From the NCBI GenBank assembly GCA_016712715.1, contig JADJQM010000002.1, positions 186,001 through 250,000 on the forward strand: 64,000 nt of DNA. Direction: 5' to 3'. The notes under the pieces were generated by a model. The model had not been told where the DNA came from and searched no databases. It saw only the letters and a list, made by a program, of their open reading frames with translations. How positions within the stretch are numbered: the stretch's first letter is position 1; each line of letters begins with the position of its first letter. Source of the DNA: Rhodospirillaceae bacterium. Lineage in GTDB: Bacteria; Pseudomonadota; Alphaproteobacteria; Dongiales; Dongiaceae. The position numbers and the translations under genes were made by a program. Below are positions 45,822 through 54,474 of this stretch, in pieces.

Positions 45822-47975
45822 CTAACCGCGCGCCCGGTCGACCGAGTTGACCGAGGGCGTCGCGCGCAGGGCGGCGATGATGTTAGTGAGGTGCTTGAGA
45901 TCCTTCACCTCGACATCGACGATGATTTCGAAGAAATCGATCGAGCGGTTGACGATCTTGAGGTTCGAGATATTGCCGCTGTTCTTGCCGATGACGGTGG
46001 TGAGCGATCCCAGGCTCCCCGGTTGGTTGGCGATGACGACATCAAGACGCCCGGTATGCTGCTCGATCGTGTTCTTGTCCTGGTCCCAGGCAACATCCAG
46101 CCAGCGTTCCGGCGTGTCGGCAAAGCTCTCCAGCGTCTCGCAATCGATCGTGTGGATGGTGACACCCTTGCCGGTGGTGACGATGCCGACAATGCGGTCG
46201 CCGGGCAGCGGATGGCAGCAGCCGGCAAAATGCATCGCCATGCCGGGAATGAGTCCGCGGATCGGAATGGCATGGCCGCCCTTGGCTTTCTTGGGATCGC
46301 GTTTCGGCGGCCCGGCCTTGTCATGGGCCTTGTCGTTCGGCGCTTGAGTCTTGTTGCCGGGGAAGACCGCGTTCACCAGCTCGCGGGCGCCGACAATGCC
46401 CTCGCCGACCTGGGTGATCAGATCCTCGATCTCCTCGGCCTTGAATTTCTTCAGAACGCCGTCGATCGCCTTCTCGGTATACTCATAGCCGGCATGGGCG
46501 AACTCCTTGTGCAGCATCGCCCGGCCCAGTTCCAGATACTGTGCGCGCTGCTGGGTGCGGATGAAGCGGCGGATGCAGGCGCGGGCCTTACCGGTGACGA
46601 CAAAGCGTTCCCAGGCCGGCGACGGCGTCTGCGCCTTCGAATTGACGATGGCGACCTGGTCACCATTCTGCAATTCCGTGCGCAGCGGCATGATGCGGCC
46701 GTTGATCTTGGCACCGACGCAGGTGTCGCCCACCTCGGAATGGACCGCATAGGCGAAATCGACCGGCGTCGCCCCGCGCGGCAAGGCGATGAGATCGCCC
46801 TTCGGCGTGAAGCAGAACACCTGGTCCTGGAACATCTCCAGCTTGGTGTGCTCGAGGAATTCCTCAGGCCCCGAGGCATGCTCCAGGATGTCGAGCAGTT
46901 CGCGCAGCCAGCGATATTGGCGGCCGTCGATCTTGGTCGAACCCTGCTTGTAACCCCAATGCGCAGCCACCCCCATCTCGGCGATTTCATGCATGTTGTC
47001 GGTGCGGATCTGCACCTCGATGCGCATGCGCTGCGGGCCGATGATGCCGGTGTGGAGCGACTGGTAATTGTTGGGCTTGGGCGTCGAGATGTAATCCTTG
47101 AAGCGCCCCGGGATCATCGAATACTTGCCATGGAGGGCACCCAGCGCCTGATAGCACTGGCCGATATCCTTCACCATGACGCGGAAGGCCATGATGTCGG
47201 AGAGCTGCTCGAACTCCATGCGCTTCTTCTGCATCTTGCGCCAGATCGAATAGGGCGTCTTTTCTCGACCGGAAACCTCGGCAACCAGTTCCGCTTCTTT
47301 CATCGTCTTCTGCAACTCGGCGATGATCTTGGCGCAGATATCGGCACCCTGCTCGCGCAAATAGGAGAGGCGCTGCATGATCGAGTTGTAGGCGTCGGCA
47401 TTGAGTTCCGCGAAGGCGAGGTTCTCCAGCTCGTCCTTGAGCTGGTGCATGCCCATGCGTTCGGCGAGCGGCGCATAGATTTCCATGGTCTCGGCGGCGA
47501 TGCGCCGGCGCTTCTCGGCATTCTTGATGAAATGCAGCGTCTGCATGTTGTGCAGTCGGTCCGCGAGCTTGACCAGCAGCACGCGGATGTCGTTCGACAT
47601 GGCGAGCACCAGCTTGCGGAAATTTTCCGCATGCTTGGTGTTGTCGGATTGCAGTTCGAGGCGCGAGAGCTTGGTGACGCCGTCGACCAGCTGCGCCACT
47701 TCCGCGCCGAACATCGACTGGACCTGTTCCAGCGTCGCCTCGGTATCCTCGACCGTGTCGTGGAGCAGGCCCGTGGCAATCGAGGCTGAATCGAGCTTCA
47801 ACCGCGTCAGGATCTCGGCAACACCGAGCGGATGCGAGAAATAGGGATCGCCCGAGGCGCGCGCCTGGCTGCCATGGGCCTTCATCGAAAAAACATAGGC
47901 GCGGTTGAGGAGGTCCTCATCCGCGCCTGGATCGTAAGATTTCACCCGCTCGACCAGTTCAAATTGCCGGATCAT
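45822..47975 (-). CDS. Bifunctional (p)ppGpp synthetase/hydrolase (Rsh/SpoT)
   Basis: 717 residues. The hydrolase HD domain has His72-Asp73 in LLHDTVEDTEA and FRKLVLAMSNDIRVLLVKLADRLHNM (split motif). The synthetase domain has RFKDYISTPKPNNYQSLHT with GIIGPQRMRIEVQIRT. TGS (about 390-450), helical, zinc-finger-like (FAGCCHPLPGD) and C-terminal ACT domains are complete. Single long Rsh enzymes control the stringent response in alphaproteobacteria. Follows rpoZ, the classical linkage. Confidence 0.97.
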   Translation of the reverse strand: MIRQFELVERVKSYDPGADEDLLNRAYVFSMKAHGSQARASGDPYFSHPLGVAEILTRLKLDSASIATGLLHDTVEDTEATLEQVQSMFGAEVAQLVDGVTKLSRLELQSDNTKHAENFRKLVLAMSNDIRVLLVKLADRLHNMQTLHFIKNAEKRRRIAAETMEIYAPLAERMGMHQLKDELENLAFAELNADAYNSIMQRLSYLREQGADICAKIIAELQKTMKEAELVAEVSGREKTPYSIWRKMQKKRMEFEQLSDIMAFRVMVKDIGQCYQALGALHGKYSMIPGRFKDYISTPKPNNYQSLHTGIIGPQRMRIEVQIRTDNMHEIAEMGVAAHWGYKQGSTKIDGRQYRWLRELLDILEHASGPEEFLEHTKLEMFQDQVFCFTPKGDLIALPRGATPVDFAYAVHSEVGDTCVGAKINGRIMPLRTELQNGDQVAIVNSKAQTPSPAWERFVVTGKARACIRRFIRTQQRAQYLELGRAMLHKEFAHAGYEYTEKAIDGVLKKFKAEEIEDLITQVGEGIVGARELVNAVFPGNKTQAPNDKAHDKAGPPKRDPKKAKGGHAIPIRGLIPGMAMHFAGCCHPLPGDRIVGIVTTGKGVTIHTIDCETLESFADTPERWLDVAWDQDKNTIEQHTGRLDVVIANQPGSLGSLTTVIGKNSGNISNLKIVNRSIDFFEIIVDVEVKDLKHLTNIIAALRATPSVNSVDRARG

Positions 47976-48104
47976 GCGGTCCTCGGAAAGCGTCGCGCCG
48001 CACCATGCTTGTCTTCAAGCAGGCCGGCGACCTCAGCTGCATTCGGGTGAAACCAATCCTTTCCGTGTTTCAGGAAAACGGTAACTGACGGCAGCGTTGC
48101 TTGG

Positions 48105-48494
48105 TCAGTTGCCGTCATCGGCCTCCGCGGCATCCTCGAACTCGCCGTCGATGGTCATGTCGGCCTCTTCGGCCTCGTCATCGGAAATCTGCGCCTGCTG
48201 CATTTCGGCCAGCAGATCGCCGGCCCCGGTGCCAAAGCCGGTACCTTCTTCTTCCGGCTCGTCATTTTCGACATGGCGCTGCAGGCCGGTGATGAGGTTG
48301 TCGGTGAGGGCAGCCAGCACCACGGTCTCGTCAGCGATCTCGCGCAAGGCGACAACCGGGTTCTTGTCATTGTCGCGATCGATCGTGATCGGCGCGCCGG
48401 CCGAAACCTCGCGGGCCCGCTGGGCGGCCATCATGACCAGCTCAAAACGGTTGGGGATACGTTGAACGCAATCTTCGACTGTTACGCGCGCCAT
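48105..48494 (-). CDS. rpoZ: RNA polymerase omega subunit
   Basis: 129 residues starting MARVTVEDCVQRIPNRFELVMMAAQRAREVS-type core (shown in part), with NPVVALREIADETV; the second half is acidic and low complexity (DDEAEEADMTIDGEFEDAAEADD). Assists RNA polymerase assembly and, with ppGpp, its regulation. Upstream of rsh, with its own promoter. Confidence 0.96.
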   Translation of the reverse strand: MARVTVEDCVQRIPNRFELVMMAAQRAREVSAGAPITIDRDNDKNPVVALREIADETVVLAALTDNLITGLQRHVENDEPEEEGTGFGTGAGDLLAEMQQAQISDDEAEEADMTIDGEFEDAAEADDGN

Positions 48495-48529
48495 TTTCGA
48501 TAGTCTCCAGGAATTCGCCTAATTGCCTG

Positions 48530-48558
48530 AACTTACTCTATTGATTTTCTGGGTTCAA
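48530..48558 (-). promoter_or_regulatory. Promoter of rpoZ (and probably rsh)
   Basis: TTGAAC (48553-48558), a 17-nt spacer and TAAGTT (48530-48535) on the minus strand, 36 nt before the rpoZ start. Consensus-based. Confidence 0.6.
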
Positions 48559-48641
48559 GCTGCGGGGCATCACCGCTCGGGGGCAGGCACTATGCCGCAG
48601 GCGCATGACACGGGACGACCGTGACGATCGCGCCAAGGGCC

Positions 48642-49151
48642 TCAAAGCAAACGGATTTCCTGATCAACCGGCAGGGTTGCAACAAGATCGCCGACATGCC
48701 TGCCGCTGACCGGATGGCGCCAATCCGGCGCAATCGCCTGCAGTGGCAGGAGCACGAAGGCCCGCGACGCCATGCGGGGATGCGGCAGAATCGGTGGATT
48801 TGGCCCCGTCTGGACCAGGTCGCGATAGGCGATGATGTCGAGATCGAGTGGGCGGGGCGCATTGGCACCTGCGCGAATCCGTCCGCTTTGCGCCTCCAGC
48901 CCCTGGAGGAGGTCGAGCAACGCCGCCGGGCCGAGGTCGGTCGCGACTTCGATGACGCCGTTCACATACCAGGGCTGGTCATCGGCGCGGGGGACCGGCG
49001 CCGATTCATACCAGGGGGCGCGGCGCAGAACCGCGATGCCGGCGGCCGTGATGTCGGCCACCGCCTTTTCCAGCGTTGCCACCGGATTGCCCGCGGCACT
49101 CGGCAGATTGGCGCCAAGCCCGATATAGATACCGCCCAGCAATGGATTCAT
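48642..49151 (-). CDS. folK: 2-amino-4-hydroxy-6-hydroxymethyldihydropteridine pyrophosphokinase
   Basis: 169 residues. IYIGLGANLPSAAGNPVATLEKAV, WYVNGVIEVATDL and the HPPK signature RPLDLDIIAYRDL followed by LPHPRMASRAFVLLPL. Transfers pyrophosphate to the pterin in folate synthesis. Stands alone here, divergent from the NYN-domain gene. Confidence 0.95.
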   Translation of the reverse strand: MNPLLGGIYIGLGANLPSAAGNPVATLEKAVADITAAGIAVLRRAPWYESAPVPRADDQPWYVNGVIEVATDLGPAALLDLLQGLEAQSGRIRAGANAPRPLDLDIIAYRDLVQTGPNPPILPHPRMASRAFVLLPLQAIAPDWRHPVSGRHVGDLVATLPVDQEIRLL

Positions 49152-49315
49152 CCGATTCCTTCTCAGCCAGTCGGCAGCGCTTCATTACGGCTTGCGAGGC
49201 CCTGCGGATCGGCACTAAGGTCCGCCACGGTCAATCGCAAGCACGGTGCCTCATACAGGCGCAAGTCGACCGCCACCGTATATCTTTCAGTCATATTGCC
49301 GACGAGGATAACATT

Positions 49316-49933
49316 ATGGCCCTTCGCTTCTACGCCCAGGAACGGGTTGGTCTCTTCATTGATGGCGCCAATCTGCATGCCGCAGCCCGCGCCCTTGGTT
49401 TCGACATCGACTACAAGCGCCTGCTGAAGCATTTCCAGGAACAATGCCGGCTGATCCGGGCCTTCTATTACACCGCCTTGGTGGAAGACCAGGAATATTC
49501 GCCGCTCCGCCCCCTGGTCGATTGGCTGGATTACAACGGCTTCACCATGGTCACGAAGCCGACCAAGGAATTCACCGACGCCATGGGCCGCCGCAAGATC
49601 AAGGGCAATATGGATATCGAGCTCGCGATCGACGTCCTCGAAATGTCGGCCCATCTCGACCACGTCGTCCTGTTCTCCGGCGATGGCGATTTCCGCCGCC
49701 TGGTCGAAGCCGTGCAGCGCCGTGGCGTCCGTGTTTCAGTAGTCTCCACCGTGCGCTCGAACCCGCCGATGGTGGCGGATGAATTGCGCCGCCAGGCCGA
49801 CATGTTCGTGGAACTCGAGGATCTGGCCTCGATCGTCGCCCGGGCGCATAACCCGCGCACCACGGCGCCGCGCGAGGCGCCCAAGGAACAGCCGGCCCGC
49901 GAGACGCCGGAAGACGCGCCCAGCAGCAGCTGA
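49316..49933 (+). CDS. NYN-domain (LabA/DUF88-type) putative ribonuclease
   Basis: 205 residues from ATG at 49316, with GAGG 9 nt upstream; open codons further 5' have no similarity. Acidic PIN-like active-site residues are seen in GLFIDGANLHAAAR near residue 12, KGNMDIELAIDVLEM near 98 and VLFSGDGDFRRLVEAVQRRG near 120. It ends in a proline/glutamate-rich tail. NYN proteins are predicted endoribonucleases; the target is unknown. Six nt separate it from the UDG gene, indicating a two-gene unit. Confidence 0.92.
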   Translation: MALRFYAQERVGLFIDGANLHAAARALGFDIDYKRLLKHFQEQCRLIRAFYYTALVEDQEYSPLRPLVDWLDYNGFTMVTKPTKEFTDAMGRRKIKGNMDIELAIDVLEMSAHLDHVVLFSGDGDFRRLVEAVQRRGVRVSVVSTVRSNPPMVADELRRQADMFVELEDLASIVARAHNPRTTAPREAPKEQPARETPEDAPSSS

Positions 49934-49939
49934 ACCGCC

Positions 49940-50587
49940 ATGTCAGCTGCGTCTCTCCCGGCCGAGCCAGCGCCTGATTGTCCGCTGTGCCCACGCCTCG
50001 CCGCATTCCGCGCCGATAACCAGCACAAGCTGCCGGATTATTTCAATGCGCCGGTACCGGCCTTCGGGGATGCAAAGCCCAAATTCCTGATCATCGGCCT
50101 CGCCCCAGGCCTGCACGGCGCCAACCGCACCGGGCGACCTTTCACCGGCGACTGGGCGGGCGATCTGCTGTTCGCGACATTGCTTGATCTGGGTCTTGCC
50201 AAGGGCATCTATGACGAACGCCCCGATGACGGGTTGACCCTCAAAGGCTGCCGCATCGTCAACGGTGTGCGCTGTGTCCCGCCGCAGAACAAGCCGCTGC
50301 CGGCCGAAATCAAGACCTGTAACACGTTCCTCAAAGCCGAAATCGCCGCTTCACCGGCGCGCTGCTATCTGGCGCTCGGATCCATCGCCCACGACGCGGC
50401 GCTGATGGCCCTGGGCGAAAAGCGCAGCGCCTTCAAATTCGGCCACAATCGCCGCCATGATTTGAGCGATGGCCGCATCCTGATCGATAGCTATCACTGC
50501 TCCCGCTACAACACGAACACCGGCGTGCTGACACCCAAGATGTTCCGTGAAGCGATGGCGCATGTGAAGGAAGTGGCGGGATTGTAA
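49940..50587 (+). CDS. Family 5 uracil-DNA glycosylase (UDGb type)
   Basis: 215 residues. Motif 1 GLAPGLHGANRTGRPFTGDWAG is typical of the UDGb class, where the usual polar catalytic residue is absent. Cysteines in CPLCPRL plus downstream CRIVNGVRCVPPQNK and CNTFL fit the 4Fe-4S cluster ligands. Motif 2 reads HCSRYNTNTG. Removes uracil and other deaminated bases from DNA. Downstream partner of the NYN gene. Confidence 0.92.
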   Translation: MSAASLPAEPAPDCPLCPRLAAFRADNQHKLPDYFNAPVPAFGDAKPKFLIIGLAPGLHGANRTGRPFTGDWAGDLLFATLLDLGLAKGIYDERPDDGLTLKGCRIVNGVRCVPPQNKPLPAEIKTCNTFLKAEIAASPARCYLALGSIAHDAALMALGEKRSAFKFGHNRRHDLSDGRILIDSYHCSRYNTNTGVLTPKMFREAMAHVKEVAGL

Positions 50588-50589
50588 CT

Positions 50590-50725
50590 CCCCCTCACCC
50601 CACGCCCCGCCGACAGGGGAGAGGGGCCATTGCCACGCTCTCGCATCCCAAGTTTTTTGGTTAGATTCGCTCTTGCCGGCAAATCTCATCCCTCTCCCCT
50701 TGCGGGAGAGGGTCAGGGTGAGGGG
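50590..50725. repeat. REPIN-like element, second copy (inverted relative to 2950-3090)
   Basis: The arms CCCCCTCACCCCACGCC and its inverted partner ending CAGGGTGAGGGG flank a core. Read on the minus strand, the core contains ATGAGATTTGCCGGCA, matching the core of the first copy with one change. As with the first copy it fills the gap between convergent genes, here UDG and smpB, starting 3 nt after the UDG stop. Confidence 0.8.
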
Positions 50726-50758
50726 TTGTCAGAACAAGTTCGGTCCGTGACGACTGAC

Positions 50759-51235
50759 TCAATCCCCGCCGCGGTTCCGGAGCATGCGGCTCTGGTCGCG
50801 TTTCCAGTCGCGGTCCTTGATCGCGGCGCGCTTGTCGACCTGCCGGCGGCCCTTGGCAATGCCGAGATTGCATTTGGCGCGGCCGCGTTCGTTGAAATAG
50901 ATCGAAAGCGGTACGATGGTGACGCCGTCGCGCTGCGTCGCGTTTGTGAGCTTGATGACTTCGCGTTTTTTCAGCAGCAGCTTCCTGGGCCGACCCGGCT
51001 CATGGTTGAAGCGGTTGGCCGCCTCATATTCCGGGAAATGAGCATTCAGCAGCCAGAACTCGCCATCACGTTCGGCGGCGAAGGCTTCGGCGATAGAGCA
51101 GCGGCCAAGGCGCAGGGACTTCACCTCGGACCCCATCAAGGCGATGCCGGCCTCGATCTCGTCGCTGATCGAATAGTCGTGGCGTGCCTTGCGGTTCTGC
51201 GCCGCGAACTTGTTGGTCGAGATGTCACGCGCCAT
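50759..51235 (-). CDS. smpB: SsrA-binding protein SmpB
   Basis: 158 residues. NRKARHDYSISDEIEAGIALMGSEVKSLR-type opening (partial), FWLLNAHFPEYEAAN and the basic C-terminal KGRRQVDKRAAIKDRDWKRDQSR tail, which enters the decoding channel. Needed for tmRNA ribosome rescue. 9 nt after dapA. Confidence 0.97.
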   Translation of the reverse strand: MARDISTNKFAAQNRKARHDYSISDEIEAGIALMGSEVKSLRLGRCSIAEAFAAERDGEFWLLNAHFPEYEAANRFNHEPGRPRKLLLKKREVIKLTNATQRDGVTIVPLSIYFNERGRAKCNLGIAKGRRQVDKRAAIKDRDWKRDQSRMLRNRGGD

Positions 51236-51244
51236 GATGGACTG

Positions 51245-52123
51245 CTATTGGCCGATCAGGCCGACCTTCTTCAACGCCACCTCGACCTTTTGCTTGGAGG
51301 CGTCCGAAATCGGCGCCAGTGGCAGGCGTACATCCGGCTGGATATGCCCCATGAGCGAGAGCGCGTACTTCACCGGACCGGGGCTGGTTTCGCAGAACAT
51401 CGCATCATTGAGCGGCATCAGGCGTTCGTTGATTTCCATGGCGCGGGCAAGATCGCCGGCACGCCAGGCGGCATGCATCTGCGCGGTGAGCTTCGGCGCC
51501 ACATTCGAGGTGACCGAGATGCAGCCAACACCACCCTGTACCAGGAACGGCAGAGCGGTCGCATCCTCGCCGGAGAGCTGGCAGAAATCGGCGCCGATGG
51601 CGATGCGGGTGCGCGCGGGCCGGGCGAGATCCGCGGTCGCATCCTTGACGCCGATCACGCGCGGCAGCGTTGCGCAACGCGCCATGGTGTCGATCGACAT
51701 GTCGACGGCGCTGCGCGGCGGCACGTTGTAGATGATGATCGGCAGGTTGGTGGCATCGTGGATTGCCTTGAAATGCTGGTACTGGCCTTCCGGCGTCGGC
51801 CGGTTGTAATAGGGCAGGACGACGAGAGCGGCACTGGCGCCGGCTTTCTCGGCATGACGCGTGAGGTCGATCGCCTCGGCCGTGGAATTGGAGCCGGTAC
51901 CGGCGATGACGGGGACGCGGCCCTTGGCCACCTCGACCGCCAGTTCGACGATGCGGTGATGCTCTTCATGGCTCACGGTCGGGCATTCGCCGGTGGTGCC
52001 GACCGGCACGATGCCGTCAATGCCTTCCTTGATCTGCCAATCGACGAATTTCTGGAACGCAGCCTCGTCCACCGCATTGTTGCGGAACGGCGTGACCAGA
52101 GCGGTCATCGAACCCTTGAACAT
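51245..52123 (-). CDS. dapA: 4-hydroxy-tetrahydrodipicolinate synthase
   Basis: 292 residues from ATG at 52123 (MFKGSMTALVTPFRNNAVD); longer open codons have no similarity. GTTGECPTVSHEEH is the pyruvate-binding signature, YYNRPTPEGQYQHF contains the catalytic tyrosine, and the Schiff-base lysine lies in VIGVKDATADL. Condenses pyruvate with aspartate semialdehyde in lysine/diaminopimelate synthesis. dapA-smpB pairing is common in alphaproteobacteria. Confidence 0.97.
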   Translation of the reverse strand: MFKGSMTALVTPFRNNAVDEAAFQKFVDWQIKEGIDGIVPVGTTGECPTVSHEEHHRIVELAVEVAKGRVPVIAGTGSNSTAEAIDLTRHAEKAGASAALVVLPYYNRPTPEGQYQHFKAIHDATNLPIIIYNVPPRSAVDMSIDTMARCATLPRVIGVKDATADLARPARTRIAIGADFCQLSGEDATALPFLVQGGVGCISVTSNVAPKLTAQMHAAWRAGDLARAMEINERLMPLNDAMFCETSPGPVKYALSLMGHIQPDVRLPLAPISDASKQKVEVALKKVGLIGQ

Positions 52124-52327
52124 GGCTAGCTCCATAAATTCGGCCCGGAACGACTTTCGGACGTCGGGCAACAGTCAATCGGGCCCGGAAAATAGCGGCA
52201 GGCGGGTGGGGCTGCAAGCGTTCTGCCGAAAAAACCGACGATTCGCCACCTGTGGCAATTTGGCGGCAGCCCGCCGGTAGAAACGAATGTTATGCATCAG
52301 TGTGTGATTGCCAACACATTGAATACA
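52124..52327. other. Divergent spacer between dapA and the lytic transglycosylase promoter
   Basis: About 200 nt. It contains the presumed dapA leader on the minus strand and an AT-richer stretch just before the plus-strand promoter. I see no gene and no strong hairpin. Confidence 0.4.
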
Positions 52328-52356
52328 TTGAGCGTTAACCAATACTCTCCTAGAAT
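52328..52356 (+). promoter_or_regulatory. Promoter of the lytic transglycosylase gene
   Basis: TTGAGC, a 17-nt spacer and TAGAAT. Transcription would start near 52363, which rules out the in-frame ATGs at 52292 and 52355 as starts and supports a start at 52400 or 52469. Confidence 0.6.
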
Positions 52357-52468
52357 GATGTTCCTGCGCCGCCCGAGTCGTGCGCAGCCGAGCGAGGAAA
52401 TGACGCACACATCTTTGACTTTGCACCCGATCACCCCTGCCGGCGCGGCCCGATCCGGGACCACGCCC

Positions 52469-54463
52469 ATGCCCCTTTCCCTGCTTTCGCGCCTGATCTG
52501 GCTCAGCCTTGCCGCCTTCTTTTGCCTCTCCCTTTGGGTGCCGCAGGTCCGCGCGGACGAGGTTACCCTCAGCGCCAAGGACAAGAAGCTCTACCAGCAG
52601 GCGTTCCAGGCGATCGAAAAGGATCGTTGGAAGGAGGCGCGCCGCCTCGCCGACTTGGCCAAGGACCCGCATCTCGCCAAGGTCATTCAATGGCTCGATC
52701 TCTCGCGCCCGGGGCCCGGCCGCTCCTTCGACGAGATGACCAGCTTCCTCAAGGCCAATCCCGACTGGCCGCTGCGCGACACGCTGACCGCCCAGGCTGA
52801 GCGGTCCATGCACGACTTCTACCCGACGGCCTCGGTGCTGGCCTGGTTTGGCGAACGCGATCCGCTGACCGCCCAGGGCGCCCTGAAGCTCGTCGGCGCG
52901 CTCCGCGCTGACGGCCAGGTCGAGCGCGCCCGCAAGGTTGCCATCTTGGCCTGGACTACCGAGGATTTTACCGCCGACATCGAGAAGGTGTTCCTGCAGC
53001 GCTTTGGCGACATGCTGACCATGGCCGATCATGTGGTCAGGCTCGACCGATTGCTGTGGGAGGACAAGCGCGACCAGGCCCTGCGTATGCTGAAGCGGGT
53101 GGATACCGGCCATGCAGCGCTCGCCAGCGCAAGAATGCGCCTGCAGGACAAGAAGATCTCGCCCGATGCGGTCGGCAGTCTGGTGCCGCTGGAACTGCGC
53201 GACGATGCCGGCCTTATCTATGAAATGGCGCGCGCCTGGCGCAAGAAAGGCCAGATCGAGCGCGCACTCGCCGTGCTCGACCCGCCGCCCGCCAACGTCA
53301 CCCGCCCCGATCTGATGTGGGACGAACTCTACCGCGCCGCACGCGAACTGCTCGCCAATGGCGATGTCAGCGCCGCCTATCGCCTCGCCGCCGCGCACAA
53401 TTCAGATACCGGCGACGCCTTTGTCGAAGGGGAGTGGTTCGCCGGCTGGGTGGCACTGCGCTATCTCGACGAGCCCGAGGTGGCGACGAAGCATTTCACC
53501 AATCTCTATAACGGCGCCAAATCGGTCATCAGCAAGACCCGGGCTGCCTATTGGATCGGCCGCTCCGCCGAGGCCAAGGGCGATATGGCGGCCGCCACCG
53601 ACTGGTACCGCAACGCCGCCAAGAATCTCAGCGTCTATTATGGCCAGCTCGCGGCGGCCCGCCTCACCGACCCAAAGCATCTTGTGCTCGACAGCGGCAT
53701 TCGGCCGAGCGCCGCGGAAAAGGCGTCCTTTGCCAAGCTGGAACTGGTCAAGGTGGTTCGGTTGCTCGGCAAGGTCGGCGAAGAACAGCGCATCCGCCCC
53801 TTCCTCATGACCATGACGGCTCGTGCCACCAAGGCGACCGATTACGCGCTTCTCGCCAGCCTTGCCAAATCCGTGAAGCGCGACGATCTTGCCATCGCCG
53901 TCGCCAAGGAAGCCCGCCAGAAGGGCCATGAACTCTCGGAATATCTGTTCCCGACCATCAAGCTGCCGGCGGGTCAGGCCCCGGAACCGGCGCTGGTGCT
54001 GGCCATCATCAAGCAGGAGAGCGCCTTCGACGCCAAGGTGAGCTCGCCGGCCGGCGCCATGGGCCTGATGCAGCTGATGCCCTCGACCGCCCGGCCGCTC
54101 GCCAAGCAATTGGGCGTCAAGAAGCTGCAGGAGAAGAAGCTCATCACCGATCCGAGCTTCAACGTCCGCCTCGGCAAGCTTTATCTCGAACAGCTGATCA
54201 ACCGGTTCAACGGCTCCTACATCATGGCGGTGGCCGCCTATAACGCCGGCCCCAGCCGGGTGCGCGACTGGGTCATCCTCTATGGCGATCCGCGCTTGCC
54301 GGAAACCGATGCGATCGATTGGGTCGAGAACATTCCCTTCAACGAAACGCGCAACTATGTGCAGCGCGTGATGGAGAATCTGCAGATCTATCGCAGCCGC
54401 CTGTCGGAAGGCGGTGCCCTCATCGCCCTCGAAGACGATCTCAACCGACCCGCCATCAACTAA
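52469..54463 (+). CDS. Soluble lytic murein transglycosylase (Slt70-like)
   Basis: 664 residues from ATG at 52469, chosen because GGGA precedes it and a signal peptide (LSLLSRLIWLSLAAFFCLSL, then VRADE) begins there; 52400 is an alternative. A long alpha-helical superhelix of about 450 residues, rich in DxYR and WxxRAA-like helices, is followed by the catalytic SLT domain. That domain has the glutamate in IIKQESAFDAKVSSPAGAMG, MGLMQLMPSTA and AVAAYNAGPSRV. Cleaves peptidoglycan glycan strands in the periplasm. Followed 11 nt later by the threonine dehydratase gene. Confidence 0.94.
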   Translation: MPLSLLSRLIWLSLAAFFCLSLWVPQVRADEVTLSAKDKKLYQQAFQAIEKDRWKEARRLADLAKDPHLAKVIQWLDLSRPGPGRSFDEMTSFLKANPDWPLRDTLTAQAERSMHDFYPTASVLAWFGERDPLTAQGALKLVGALRADGQVERARKVAILAWTTEDFTADIEKVFLQRFGDMLTMADHVVRLDRLLWEDKRDQALRMLKRVDTGHAALASARMRLQDKKISPDAVGSLVPLELRDDAGLIYEMARAWRKKGQIERALAVLDPPPANVTRPDLMWDELYRAARELLANGDVSAAYRLAAAHNSDTGDAFVEGEWFAGWVALRYLDEPEVATKHFTNLYNGAKSVISKTRAAYWIGRSAEAKGDMAAATDWYRNAAKNLSVYYGQLAAARLTDPKHLVLDSGIRPSAAEKASFAKLELVKVVRLLGKVGEEQRIRPFLMTMTARATKATDYALLASLAKSVKRDDLAIAVAKEARQKGHELSEYLFPTIKLPAGQAPEPALVLAIIKQESAFDAKVSSPAGAMGLMQLMPSTARPLAKQLGVKKLQEKKLITDPSFNVRLGKLYLEQLINRFNGSYIMAVAAYNAGPSRVRDWVILYGDPRLPETDAIDWVENIPFNETRNYVQRVMENLQIYRSRLSEGGALIALEDDLNRPAIN

Positions 54464-54474
54464 GGATTCCCAAT

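Noticed and set aside
49163..49294. A possible 43-codon minus-strand gene upstream of folK (MTERYTVAVDL...)
   Set aside because: No ribosome site, no recognised family, and it lies in the short divergent spacer upstream of the NYN gene; more likely chance.
52175..53398. Long minus-strand open frame opposite the lytic transglycosylase
   Set aside because: It is the antisense of a well-supported gene in GC-rich DNA and has no recognisable domains.
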